Below are positions 47,636 to 55,429 of a DNA stretch of 64,000 nucleotides, one piece after another. A program made the translations under genes and the position numbers. The notes beneath the pieces are model-generated. The model did no database searches. It had not been told where the DNA came from and saw only the letters and a list, made by a program, of their open reading frames with translations. The stretch spans positions 393,019 through 457,018 of the forward strand of contig CAIKKY010000007.1 in the NCBI GenBank assembly GCA_903828145.1. The letters run 5' to 3'. This stretch comes from an uncultured Hyphomicrobiales bacterium. GTDB taxonomy: Bacteria > Pseudomonadota > Alphaproteobacteria > Rhizobiales > Devosiaceae. How positions within the stretch are numbered: the stretch's first letter is position 1; each line of letters starts with the position of its first letter.

Positions 47636-48292
47636 TTACCCCGTAATGCCTGTGGGCAGCGGGCAACTGACCCCCGTGGCCGACAGCCCGCAATAGCCGC
47701 CCGGATTTTTGGCCAGATACTGCTGGTGATAGGCTTCGGCGAAATAGAACGGGCCAGCCGGTTTCACCTCGGTGGTAATGGCACCAAAGCCTTTGGCCGC
47801 CCGATAGCGGGCATCATAGGTCTTGAGCGCCGTTCGAGCTGCGCCAAGCTGCGCCTCGGAGGTCGTGTAGATCGCTGATCGGTACTGCGTGCCGACATCA
47901 TTGCCCTGCCGCATGCCCTGGGTAGGGTCGTGCTCTTCGAAAAACAGCTTGAGCAGCGCTGCAACGCTGGTCGCCTCCGGATCATAGACCACCATCACCG
48001 CCTCGGTATGGCCGGTCTGGCCCGAACAGACTTCCTCATAGGTGGGGTTGGGTGTCAGCCCGCCCTGATAGCCCACGGCCGTGACCCACACGCCCTCGCG
48101 GCCCCAGAACAGCCGTTCGGCGCCCCAGAAGCAGCCCATGCCGACGAAGATCACCTCGGCGCCCGGCGGATACGGACCCTCCAGGGGCCGCCCCGACACA
48201 AAATGGCTGGCCGCCGTCTTGATGGGCGTATCGCGCCCTGTGAGCGCCGTTTCAGCACTGGGCAGATCACGCGGCTTCAGTTTGAAAAACAT
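47636..48292 (-). CDS. msrA: Peptide-methionine (S)-S-oxide reductase
   Basis: Repairs methionine S-sulfoxide, 218 residues. The catalytic Cys54 is in [13 protein letters not shown]. The substrate Glu/Tyr region is [26 protein letters not shown], and [21 protein letters not shown] follows. Resolving cysteines are in [16 protein letters not shown] at the C-terminus. Cytoplasmic, no signal peptide. Confidence 0.96.
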   Translation of the reverse strand: MFFKLKPRDLPSAETALTGRDTPIKTAASHFVSGRPLEGPYPPGAEVIFVGMGCFWGAERLFWGREGVWVTAVGYQGGLTPNPTYEEVCSGQTGHTEAVMVVYDPEATSVAALLKLFFEEHDPTQGMRQGNDVGTQYRSAIYTTSEAQLGAARTALKTYDARYRAAKGFGAITTEVKPAGPFYFAEAYHQQYLAKNPGGYCGLSATGVSCPLPTGITG

Positions 48293-48348
48293 GGCTCACC
48301 TCTTCCGGTTGCGGCCAATATGGGGTGCCTTACGCCACAAATCCATGC

Positions 48349-48663
48349 TCAGGGCCTCGTATAGAGTTCTCGATTGCGCGAGCGGCCGAGATAGGCCAGC
48401 AGCCCCCCGGGCGCGAGGAGCACCAGCGCCGCCGGCAGCCCCAACAGCCGCTCGGCCACCGGCACGAGCACCGGGGCCAAGAGCCGCGAATTCACAAAAC
48501 CATCAAGCGCGGCAAGGCTATCGGGCGCAAGCGCGGCCCATTGCGCGCCGAATCCGGTGATCAGCACCTGACCGGCCTCAAGCGAATGGGTGAGGTCCAC
48601 GAGGGCCACAATGAGCCCCAGCGCCACCAGCCACGTTCCAATCAACCGCACCACTCGCCGCAT
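48349..48663 (-). CDS. Hypothetical membrane protein
   Basis: 104 residues with hydrophobic segments VVRLIGTWLVALGLIVALVD near the start and LGLPAALVLLAPGGLLAYLG near the end, then a basic tail RSRNREL. It resembles small uncharacterised Hyphomicrobiales membrane proteins. Not otherwise recognised. Confidence 0.6.
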   Translation of the reverse strand: MRRVVRLIGTWLVALGLIVALVDLTHSLEAGQVLITGFGAQWAALAPDSLAALDGFVNSRLLAPVLVPVAERLLGLPAALVLLAPGGLLAYLGRSRNRELYTRP

Positions 48664-48862
48664 AAGGCCTCCGCCCCGCTATGTGCCACGCGCCCGGCGC
48701 TGTCTCAAGGCCTGCAGCAATTCGATCAGTCCGGGGCGAACGGGCACAACGATTGCTTGCGATACGGCGCTCGATGAGTATATTGCCCGCGCCTGAGCGG
48801 CCGACCCCGCTCGTTGTGTGACCTCACCGTCACAAGGCACCGCGGCCCACCGGTCCGCACGC

Positions 48863-48952
48863 GGAGAGATGGCCGAGTGGTCGAAGGCGCACGCCTGGAA
48901 AGTGTGTAGGCGGGGAACCGTCTCAAGGGTTCGAATCCCTTTCTCTCCGCCA
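48863..48952 (+). tRNA. tRNA-Ser (anticodon GGA), with encoded CCA
   Basis: Cloverleaf: acceptor GGAGAGA / TCTCTCC, discriminator G, genomic CCA at 48950-48952, anticodon loop CTGGAAA, long variable arm (TAGGCGGGGAACCGTCTC), and T-loop GGTTCGAATCC. Class II tRNA for UCC/UCU codons. Its 3' end is the attachment site of the 13.6-kb element. Confidence 0.97.
48938..48952 (+). repeat. attL: 3' end of tRNA-Ser, 15-bp direct repeat
   Basis: CCTTTCTCTCCGCCA, identical to 62537-62551. It includes the T-stem end, acceptor 3' strand and CCA, the classical tyrosine-integrase target. Confidence 0.9.
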
Positions 48953-49151
48953 TTCCTTATTGAAAAATATGAGGAATTTTAGGGTTTCGGGGCGCTACCC
49001 CCGAAAGAACCCCCTTACCCCTAAGGTGCTTGGATCTGTCCTTCGCATCACGGGTTTGTGGCACTGGACCTCCGGATCGGCGGTCCCATAGGCAAGAGCG
49101 AAAGCGCCTTCGATTTTCACGCAGTGCGACCACGGCGAGAATTAATGCCTG

Positions 49152-49565
49152 TTAGGTGTCACGATCTTCCAGCGCAGCCACTCGGGCTTCGAGCTCGGTA
49201 AGCTCCAAAGTGCGCCGATAGCAGTCCAGAAGTCCCATAACCTGCGCGGCCTCGGTTGGCGTCAGGTCGCCTGACGAAACAGCCTGCAGCACTGCACCAG
49301 CAGCGGCCGCCGCATCCTTTGCCGATGTCATGGGAGGAAGCTCGAACAGAACGGGCCCATCTTTTCGAGGCGGTGCTACACGCTCAAGGCACAATCGCAG
49401 GGCGACGGTGTCACCGGCTAAAGCCAATTCGACGGCCTTTCGGGTTAGCGCCTCGGCTTCGCCGTCCATGAGTTCAAGCGCGGCAATTGTGGCCTTGTTA
49501 CGCGAACCAGCGGGCCGACCTGAGTTTCCCGCCGCAAATCGTCCTGCCGTAGTTCGTCCGTTCAT
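49152..49565 (-). CDS. DUF5681-like protein, phage-associated
   Basis: 137 residues. The N-terminus NGRTTAGRFAAGNSGRPAGS is the DUF5681 signature, found in prophages and islands and often annotated near small terminase-like genes. The middle has a helical region with AGDTVALRLCLERVAPPRKD. The C-terminus is a coiled helix, RRTLELTELEARVAALEDR. Its ATG overlaps the stop of the next small gene (49562-49759) by 4 bases. Function unknown. Confidence 0.7.
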   Translation of the reverse strand: MNGRTTAGRFAAGNSGRPAGSRNKATIAALELMDGEAEALTRKAVELALAGDTVALRLCLERVAPPRKDGPVLFELPPMTSAKDAAAAAGAVLQAVSSGDLTPTEAAQVMGLLDCYRRTLELTELEARVAALEDRDT

Positions 49566-49759
49566 TCGGAGAACCTCAGAAGCTCTGCTTCGAGCGCATC
49601 AAGTTCGTCCATGGTCATGGTGGTGACGTCGCCATCGTGGGCGAGGTACATTTCAGCCACCTCGGGGTCGAGGTCAGAAAGCGGGATCATCTTGCCCGGC
49701 AACGGCGGTGTCGGTGCCCGGGCTTCCAAATTTGTGATGCGTCGGCTCAAGAAACTCAT
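49562..49759 (-). CDS. Hypothetical small acidic protein
   Basis: 65 residues: SFLSRRITNLEARAPTPPLP, then an acidic helical tail MTMDELDALEAELLRF. It is the upstream partner of the DUF5681-like gene (4-base overlap), and the pair recurs in such islands as far as I recall. ATG start; no clear ribosome-binding site. Confidence 0.5.
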   Translation of the reverse strand: MSFLSRRITNLEARAPTPPLPGKMIPLSDLDPEVAEMYLAHDGDVTTMTMDELDALEAELLRFSE

Positions 49760-50181
49760 GTGTAATGATATTACATTTTAGAAATTTTGGCTACTGCATA
49801 CCTGATCGCGCGAAATATATTTTTGTTCTGCTTACTCTACATTTCACTGGTCCACGATCGGGCTTTGAGCTCAGATATTGTCAGTAGAAGAAAATGCAGC
49901 GAAAGAGGGGACTGTAGATTGCACCCGTTTCAACATAAATGCGGCATTTGGATTTAAGCACTCGCATAAAGGAACTCACGTATTCGGCGGACCCGTCAGC
50001 ACTCCTCGATCCTATCAGGCGGCGCAAGCGAAAAAGTGTTTTGCCCCACCGCCAAAACCAAAGCTGCCACCAATCCACGAAACTATGCTGTTCTATTCCA
50101 CTCAGGTACTGCAGATCTAAAGCAAACATTGCCGTAGGTACTTTGAAAAATGCCCCGGCGATATCTACCTGAGCAGCGCTA
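49760..50181. other. Non-coding or unresolved stretch in the element
   Basis: 422 bases, AT-richer than its surroundings. Frames exist on both strands (about 80-110 codons) but show no domain, no good start site and odd composition, so I do not call them. Confidence 0.5.
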
Positions 50182-50796
50182 TCATCGCGCCACCGACCCC
50201 CGCGGTCCAAGGCGCAGACGATCCTCTAGCCGGGTAGCGAATTCTGCCCGATCTTCGGGGGACATTGCCTCCAGCCGCTCCATCACCAGTTTCTGACCCA
50301 ACTGCAACCGCTGCGTCATCCGTTCTGCCTGACCCGTCATCGCTGCACGCAAAGCAGCCGCATCGAAAGGCTCGGCCCTTATCGCGGCAAGCAGATCCTG
50401 AAAATCCTCGCGCATCTGTCGTCGCGTGTCGCGCATCTCCGGCGCACGAGCAATAAAAGCGCGGCGCAACGCGCTGCGGTCCTCTAGGCTCAGCGCTTCG
50501 GCAAAATCACCGAAATCCACCTCTCCGATCCGACCGTACTGCCCGCCGTCGCGCAACATCGCGCCCGCCACTATCCCCACTATGAGCAGGTTTAGCGCCA
50601 CCGAGACAGCCAGTGCGATCCGCAAGCCTTTTCCCGCAGACGTGGCTGTACCCGCACCCGAGCCCGCGCCGATGGAGGCACCCGCGTCCATCCCTGCGGC
50701 CCAATTTGGCGTCGGCTCCGTTTGGGGCTCCGGCGCAGCCTTGTCCGCTCCCCCGCCTGCGCCCTCGTCCGGGGTTTTTTCAGTATCCCCAATCAT
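50182..50796 (-). CDS. Periplasmic metal/stress sensor of the Spy/CpxP-like type
   Basis: 204 residues. Cytoplasmic acidic N-tail (Gly/Ala/Pro-rich), one membrane helix at about residues 60-85 (IALAVSVALNLLIVGIVAGA), then a periplasmic helical domain. SLEDRSALRRAFIARAPEMRDT and RLQLGQKLVMERLEAMSPEDR match heavy-metal resistance or CpxP-like LTxxQ-type helices. It follows the anti-sigma-like gene closely and probably acts as a ligand sensor in the same circuit. Confidence 0.75.
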   Translation of the reverse strand: MIGDTEKTPDEGAGGGADKAAPEPQTEPTPNWAAGMDAGASIGAGSGAGTATSAGKGLRIALAVSVALNLLIVGIVAGAMLRDGGQYGRIGEVDFGDFAEALSLEDRSALRRAFIARAPEMRDTRRQMREDFQDLLAAIRAEPFDAAALRAAMTGQAERMTQRLQLGQKLVMERLEAMSPEDRAEFATRLEDRLRLGPRGSVAR

Positions 50797-50801
50797 CGCC
50801 C

Positions 50802-51149
50802 TCACTCCTCGCCCATCAGGAGATCGACGCTCGGGATCAACGTGACTGAAGTCTCCGGCCCCAGCAGCGCATCTGCTAAGTACGTAACGTTGGCAGGCTG
50901 CACGAAGCCTAGCACCAGCCCTGCCACCGCAGCCCCGCCGACACCAGCCAGCCCGCCAAAACCGCCGAAGACTGACGCAAGGCCGCCTAGCCACCAATTT
51001 CCCTTTGCCGCCAGGACAGGCGGCGCCACCGCCTTAGTTTGCTCGGCAAACGCATCTGCCAGCACTCGCGCCATCAGCGCCTCCGAAGGCTCGACCGGCC
51101 GCAACCGCGCCGCCGCGAACAGATTGTCAAGCGTCTTCTGTTCTTCCAT
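50802..51149 (-). CDS. Membrane anti-sigma factor-like protein
   Basis: 115 residues, immediately after the sigma-factor stop. A soluble N-terminal helix region (TLDNLFAAARLRPVEPSEAL) is followed by a Gly-rich hydrophobic helix with WWLGGLASVFGGFGGLAG, then a periplasmic tail ADALLGPETSVTLIPSVDLL. Position and topology support an anti-sigma factor; no zinc-binding HxxxCxxC motif is seen. ATG 51149 follows GAGGG; MKTMRAE at 51170 is an alternative. Confidence 0.7.
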   Translation of the reverse strand: MEEQKTLDNLFAAARLRPVEPSEALMARVLADAFAEQTKAVAPPVLAAKGNWWLGGLASVFGGFGGLAGVGGAAVAGLVLGFVQPANVTYLADALLGPETSVTLIPSVDLLMGEE

Positions 51150-51150
51150 C

Positions 51151-51744
51151 TCAGCCCTCATCGTCTTCATATCCCAAGTCGTCGCGCCGTCCCGCCAATA
51201 AGGCCACCAGCGTCCGCTTTCCCCGACAGATAAGGCTCTCGACCGCTTCCAGACCAATCTCCATCACCTCAGCTATCTCGGCGTTCGACAGCCCCTCCAG
51301 ATGCCGTAACACCACCGCTTGGCGCTGTCGGTCGGGCAGTTCGCGAAGGGCCGCTTCCAGCGCCGCAGCCCGGTCGGCCTCGATCAGTCCGGCATCGCCA
51401 CCCGCCGCCCGGTCGGCCACCTCAGGTGCGGCCTCCAGCGCCTCCGTCCGCCGCCGCTGCCTTGCCCTTAGACGATCTGTACACAGGTTGGCTACAACGC
51501 GGTAAAGCCAAGTCGACACCTGCGCCTCGCCCGCCCGCCACTTTGCCGCTGCACGCCAAAGCCGCAGCATCGCCTCCTGCGCAACATCCTCAGCCTCGGC
51601 GCGATCGCCTAGAAGACGCGAAGCATAACCCATTACACGTGGCACCAGCCGCAAGGTTAAGGCCCGCGTCGCCGCCGTCTCGCCCCGCGCATAGGCAGCC
51701 AGCAAGTCCTCGTCCGGAACCTCGTCTGTTGTATCGCTTGCCAT
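51151..51744 (-). CDS. ECF-type RNA polymerase sigma factor
   Basis: 197 residues. Region 2: RLVPRVMGYASRLLGDRAEA and EDVAQEAMLRLWRAA. Region 4: LPDRQRQAVVLRHLEGLSNAEIAEVM, the helix-turn-helix. Start at 51744 (MASDTTDE); 51750 is an alternative. The longer open frame upstream overlaps the EF-hand gene and is not used. It should direct transcription of its own operon with the downstream anti-sigma and sensor genes. Confidence 0.92.
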   Translation of the reverse strand: MASDTTDEVPDEDLLAAYARGETAATRALTLRLVPRVMGYASRLLGDRAEAEDVAQEAMLRLWRAAAKWRAGEAQVSTWLYRVVANLCTDRLRARQRRRTEALEAAPEVADRAAGGDAGLIEADRAAALEAALRELPDRQRQAVVLRHLEGLSNAEIAEVMEIGLEAVESLICRGKRTLVALLAGRRDDLGYEDDEG

Positions 51745-51835
51745 GTCCATCCTGCACAGGGATAACGGGTCCGGCAGGACCGTTCGAATGCAACCCCGCG
51801 CCCCGGGCACAGTGGACCGGGGCTCGGGGCCATCG

Positions 51836-52396
51836 TCATTTATTGCCGCCGAACCAGCCACCCATCCCATGGCCGCGCCTAACGTGCCGGTCGCCGCGTC
51901 CCGGCCCGCGGTCCCCACCCATGTTCTTAAGTTTTGCCGCGCGCGCCGCCGCGATTTCGGCTTCGGTCACTACGCCATCGCCATCGATGTCCAACCGATC
52001 GAAGTTCATCGCCGGAGCGGGGCGCAAGGCGAGTTCCGCGGCACTTAGCAGCCCGTCGCCATCGGCATCCATCCTCTCCACCATGCGCGAGGCTAACTCG
52101 GACGCCCGCCTTTCCATCCGCTTTATTAGCATCGCCTTCAACTCTTCAGCCGAAAGCTTTCCGTCCTCATCGGCATTCACGGTCGCAACCTCTGCCGCAC
52201 GCCATGTCTGCATCTCGGCTTCGGTGATCTTTCCATTCTTGTCCGCATCCACGGCGGCAAAGTCGAACCCTTCGAAGACCCCCCCCATCGGTTCGACCCG
52301 CATCATTCCATCCTTCGGTCCCGCCTGCGCCAGCGCTGTAAAGCCAAGGGTGCCAAACACTAGGGCTACGAAAATCGTGCTTTTGGTCGTGAGCAT
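51836..52396 (-). CDS. Secreted EF-hand calcium-binding protein
   Basis: 186 residues with a signal peptide (STIFVALVFGTLGFTALAQA). Four EF-hand loops: DADKNGKITEAE, NADEDGKLSAEE, DADGDGLLSAAE and DIDGDGVVTEAE. A Gly/Arg/His-rich tail ends in GHGMGGWFGGNK. It is the first gene of the stress operon, 90 bases before the sigma factor. It may sense or buffer calcium or another divalent metal. Confidence 0.88.
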   Translation of the reverse strand: MLTTKSTIFVALVFGTLGFTALAQAGPKDGMMRVEPMGGVFEGFDFAAVDADKNGKITEAEMQTWRAAEVATVNADEDGKLSAEELKAMLIKRMERRASELASRMVERMDADGDGLLSAAELALRPAPAMNFDRLDIDGDGVVTEAEIAAARAAKLKNMGGDRGPGRGDRHVRRGHGMGGWFGGNK

Positions 52397-52777
52397 TACC
52401 GTCTCTCCAGTGAAAGGCGCGGACCATTCCCGCCCTTCAATGACTGTGAAACGCTTCGCCCCTTATTTTCCGTCGCGCTCTGCCCGAAAAAACTGTCAAC
52501 GCTGCGCGGTCCGTCCCCACCTAAAACTCCTTTGCCATGGGGATTTATGCACTTCAACTCGGCTCGCCGACAGCCCCGTTATAGTCCCTTTCAAGAGGAT
52601 TGCTGTCGGCGGCAGTGGCCATATTTCTGACCCAGATTTTGTTGCACATCTTGGATGGTGGCTATCATGCGGCGCTTCAGCCAAAGGCGTAATGAAGGAT
52701 TTTAATCGCCTTAGAAAATACGTGGGTAATTATTCGCGGCGACGGTATTTATCTGTGAAAATGATCGGAGGTATCCA
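52397..52777. other. Upstream region of the EF-hand operon, no gene seen
   Basis: 381 bases between divergent transcripts. The part nearest 52400-52480 probably holds the promoter of the minus-strand operon. I see no supported coding frame. Confidence 0.5.
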
Positions 52778-53112
52778 GTGTCGCCTGCATCAGAAGAAAT
52801 CGCCGATCGCATCCGTTCTATCGTTAGTTTGCGAGACGGAGTGATCGAGAAGAAAATGTTTGGCGGAATTTGTTTCCTATTGAACGGCAACATGGTCGTT
52901 GGGTCAATGAAAGATGCTCTATGCTTGTGCGTGTAGGGCCAGTGCTTTAAGAAGAAGCTAAGCGACGGCCCGGAACAACGCCGATGCTTCAAGGCGGACG
53001 AGAAATCGTGGGCTTCGTGTTAGCTGCCGCCGAGAGCGTTGCCGATGACGATGCCCTTGAGGCATCGATCGAGTTTGCGTGGACGTTCGTCAAATCCTTG
53101 CCCGCAAAGTAA
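52778..53112 (+). pseudogene. Frameshifted TfoX/Sxy N-terminal domain gene
   Basis: GTG at 52778 with GGAGG 6 bases upstream begins ASEEIADRIRSIVSLRDGVI then EKKMFGGICFLLNGNMVVG, a clear TfoX-N domain. The frame ends at 52934-52936. A second frame from 52921 continues the family pattern (MLVRVGP, GGREIVGFVLAAAESV, FAWTFVKSLPAK) to 53112 but contains a TAA at 52948. So a frameshift near 52915-52920 plus a nonsense codon inactivate it. Intact relatives are about 110 residues. Confidence 0.8.
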
Positions 53113-53199
53113 TAAGGCCGGGGCAAGTCAATCGATCTCAATGCGCTCGATTGCCTCAGCAAAGCATGCCCAATAGCCTTGGCTAGCCTAGGGCATTGC

Positions 53200-53799
53200 T
53201 CAGCTCACTTTGAGGTCCGAGAAGTATCCTATGGTGCCTGCCTCGATCCACAGGCCCACGCCGCCACGCTGGCTCGGGCCGTGTTTCATATCAGTCACAA
53301 CAAGGCATGGCTGTGCAGCGTGATTGACGTAAAGTTCGCAGCGAGTGCCTTGGACTAGGACCTTCATGTGTATCCAAGCATCCATGGAGATATCGACGTA
53401 GCTCTCGTACCTCTCCGGCTCTTCCTTGCGAAGCCGAGCGAAGGTGAAATCCGGATAGGCGACGTACTGGACCGTGTGATTGCGACGGACCTGATCGTCG
53501 ACACGGCTGTTTAGCGGACGGAGGTACACGCTTTCAAAGCGGTTCTTCCCATCAATTCGAAACGTCACTCCGATGAAGCCCCTCGCATATGATGGCGCAT
53601 TGGTGGCGAGGACGCTTGCCACATCCACTTCGATCGTGCCGTCAGTGAAGTCCATATCGGCCCATGCCATGAAGTCCCTGTCACTCAGCCCCGCCGTCGG
53701 ATCCTGACTGGCAGATGCAGGCATTGTAAGCTGTATGGCGTTGCGGCCCATGTACTCGACCTCGCGCTTGAAAACGCCCTGTAATTTGAGGTTATGCAT
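53200..53799 (-). CDS. LamG/DUF1080-like concanavalin-fold protein
   Basis: 199 residues with no clear signal peptide. A jelly-roll pattern typical of DUF1080/glycoside hydrolase 16-like domains is visible: DGTIEVDVASVLATNAPSYA, RGFIGVTFRIDGKNRFESVY, AWIHMKVLVQGTRCELYVNH and GGVGLWIEAGTIGYFSDLKV. Likely carbohydrate-binding or hydrolase; substrate unknown. Isolated cargo gene. Confidence 0.7.
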   Translation of the reverse strand: MHNLKLQGVFKREVEYMGRNAIQLTMPASASQDPTAGLSDRDFMAWADMDFTDGTIEVDVASVLATNAPSYARGFIGVTFRIDGKNRFESVYLRPLNSRVDDQVRRNHTVQYVAYPDFTFARLRKEEPERYESYVDISMDAWIHMKVLVQGTRCELYVNHAAQPCLVVTDMKHGPSQRGGVGLWIEAGTIGYFSDLKVS

Positions 53800-54045
53800 G
53801 GGTATTGAGTAACCATTCAGAGAGTGTTGAGCAGGACCGAGCAGCGCAGAGCGGCCCCCGGACCGGGTGTGATTTGACGATTACTAGCAGGGCTGCTCCG
53901 TTGAAACAAACTTCTGCTCTGCCAGTAGCTTAAGGTCATCGGCGGGTGGGTGCCTACCATCGAGGGGAAGGGCCTGCCACCGGGGTGAGGGTTAGGCATA
54001 GGCTCAAGTTCGTGCATAAATACGTGTATGCATGTACTTCTCTTT

Positions 54046-54158
54046 GCGCCACCTCTTTTTTCTTACTTCTCCCCTCTACCACCACCAGCCACCCCTCCTA
54101 TAGAGGGGGTGGGGTGGCGCGTGTTGTCTGCGGCACTGCGCCACCTGTTTGCGCCACC
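54046..54158. repeat. Cluster of four GCGCCACC octamers (iteron-like)
   Basis: Copies at 54046-54053, 54138-54145 and 54151-54158 (plus) and 54113-54120 (minus). Three share the longer core TGCGCCACC. The last two are spaced 13 bases apart, about one helical turn. This resembles replication-protein or regulator binding sites. Confidence 0.5.
54089..54112. repeat. Imperfect palindrome between the octamers
   Basis: CCACCCC and GGGGTGG arms around CTATAG-like DNA; 7 outer pairs with a small mismatch inside. It lies inside the octamer cluster, so both may belong to one site. Confidence 0.45.
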
Positions 54159-54322
54159 ATGCCTAAGGTGGAGCAGGTTTTAGGTCCCTTCTTCTTCCGG
54201 GGGAGCACCCACCCACTTTCCGACCCGAAAGAATTTCTTGGATTTCCTGCTGTTGTCCTTGTCCTCGTACTACTCAAGGTGACCATTCTTGAGGAGCATT
54301 TCGTGAATTCTTCACGCCATGG

Positions 54323-54343
54323 GGCCAATTTGTGGAATTGGCC
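54323..54343. repeat. Perfect 8-bp inverted repeat before the LysR stop
   Basis: GGCCAATT-TGTGG-AATTGGCC, 25 bases from the LysR stop. It could be an operator, part of a replication site, or a weak terminator for the LysR gene; no T-run follows. Confidence 0.45.
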
Positions 54344-54367
54344 TTGGAATTCAGTCGGAAACGGCTT

Positions 54368-55309
54368 TCAACCCAAATTATGGCCAAGCGTGTTTTTGCG
54401 CGCATGATCTCGCATGCTGCTGACTTCGTTCTGCTCCGCCACTGTATTTAGCCGCGCCACTAGGAAGTCTACGAAAGTCCTGACTTTGGCGGGGAGGAGC
54501 TTGGTTTCGGTCAAGGCGTAGACGGGGACTTTTGTCGGTCGCCATTGCGGTAGGACAGGCACGAGCCTCCCATCAGCTACATCCGGCTCGGCCAAAGCCA
54601 TCGGTAAAGTCACGATCCCGCCATTTCGCACAGCAAGCCTATGCAGGAGGCCAACATTGTTGGCCGTAATTGGTCCCTGTACGGCGACTTTTAACGCGCC
54701 AGACGGACCCTCCAGTACCCATGGAAGGTCCGTCATACGCAAACAGACAAGCGAGAGTAAGTCCTGCGGAACTTTCGGCGGAGTGACGGCCGCGAGGTAG
54801 ACCGGAGAGGCGTAGAGCCCCACGGGCACGTCGATCAGCTTTCGAGCAATCAGATTGGGCTCTGCAGGCATGCCTATGCGGATCGTCAGATCGAAAGGCT
54901 CTGCAACAAGGTCACTTTGACGTGGCGACACATCCAGGTGCAGGGCGATGCCCGGATAGGCTCTGGCGAACTCATCAAGTAAATCCGACAAATAGATCAG
55001 CGCGAAGTCCACGGGGACGGACGCGCGAATAACGCCTTTGGGCTGTTGGACCAAATCGGAAAGGTTTTCATGGGCGAGCCGCGCTTCGTTCGCGATACGC
55101 TGACAGCGCTCGAAGTAAAGCCGTCCCGCTTCGGTAAGCTCCACGCGTCGGGTGCTGCGATTGAACAGACGCAGGCCGATATCGCGTTCGAGTTCGGCGA
55201 TCCGGCGGGAAACCGATGAGTTCGGTAGACCCAAACGATCTGCTGCCGCCCGAAATCCGCCTGAGGAAGCCACTTCGACGAAAAGCTCCATATTGCGGAA
55301 GACGTCCAT
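54368..55309 (-). CDS. LysR family transcriptional regulator
   Basis: 313 residues. The N-terminal winged helix DVFRNMELFVEVASSGGFRA then AADRLGLPNSSVSRRIAELE is typical. The effector domain has RASVPVDFALIYLSDLLDEF and a periplasmic-binding fold. It is divergent from the NmrA-like oxidoreductase gene, with 120 bases between starts, so it should regulate that gene. Cargo gene of the element. Confidence 0.93.
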   Translation of the reverse strand: MDVFRNMELFVEVASSGGFRAAADRLGLPNSSVSRRIAELERDIGLRLFNRSTRRVELTEAGRLYFERCQRIANEARLAHENLSDLVQQPKGVIRASVPVDFALIYLSDLLDEFARAYPGIALHLDVSPRQSDLVAEPFDLTIRIGMPAEPNLIARKLIDVPVGLYASPVYLAAVTPPKVPQDLLSLVCLRMTDLPWVLEGPSGALKVAVQGPITANNVGLLHRLAVRNGGIVTLPMALAEPDVADGRLVPVLPQWRPTKVPVYALTETKLLPAKVRTFVDFLVARLNTVAEQNEVSSMRDHARKNTLGHNLG

Positions 55310-55429
55310 GTTTGCTCCGTCAGTGACCCAGTGAGATCCAACTCTAGGGGTTTATGGCCCCCCGGGGCAGCAATAACCTTGACGAACACGAAAAGACATC
55401 CCGCTGACCCCGAAGAACGGACAGAGTTT

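Larger units (their letters stand above)
53800..54367. other. Non-coding region rich in short repeats
   Basis: 568 bases with no supported gene. It holds four copies of GCGCCACC, a CCACCCC/GGGGTGG palindrome and a perfect 8-bp inverted repeat, all listed separately. Base use is unlike both neighbours, with long pyrimidine-rich runs near 54035-54100. Confidence 0.5.

Noticed and set aside
49878..50210. Overlapping frames of 80 and 109 codons in the left half of the element
   Set aside because: No ribosome-binding site, no domain and mutually antisense; treated as non-coding.
51426..52844. 472-codon plus-strand frame over the sigma and EF-hand genes
   Set aside because: Proline- and serine-rich shadow of the minus-strand genes with no domain.
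53946..54407. 153-codon plus-strand frame in the repeat-rich gap
   Set aside because: It runs through the octamer cluster and pyrimidine-rich DNA, has no domain, and ends inside the LysR gene.
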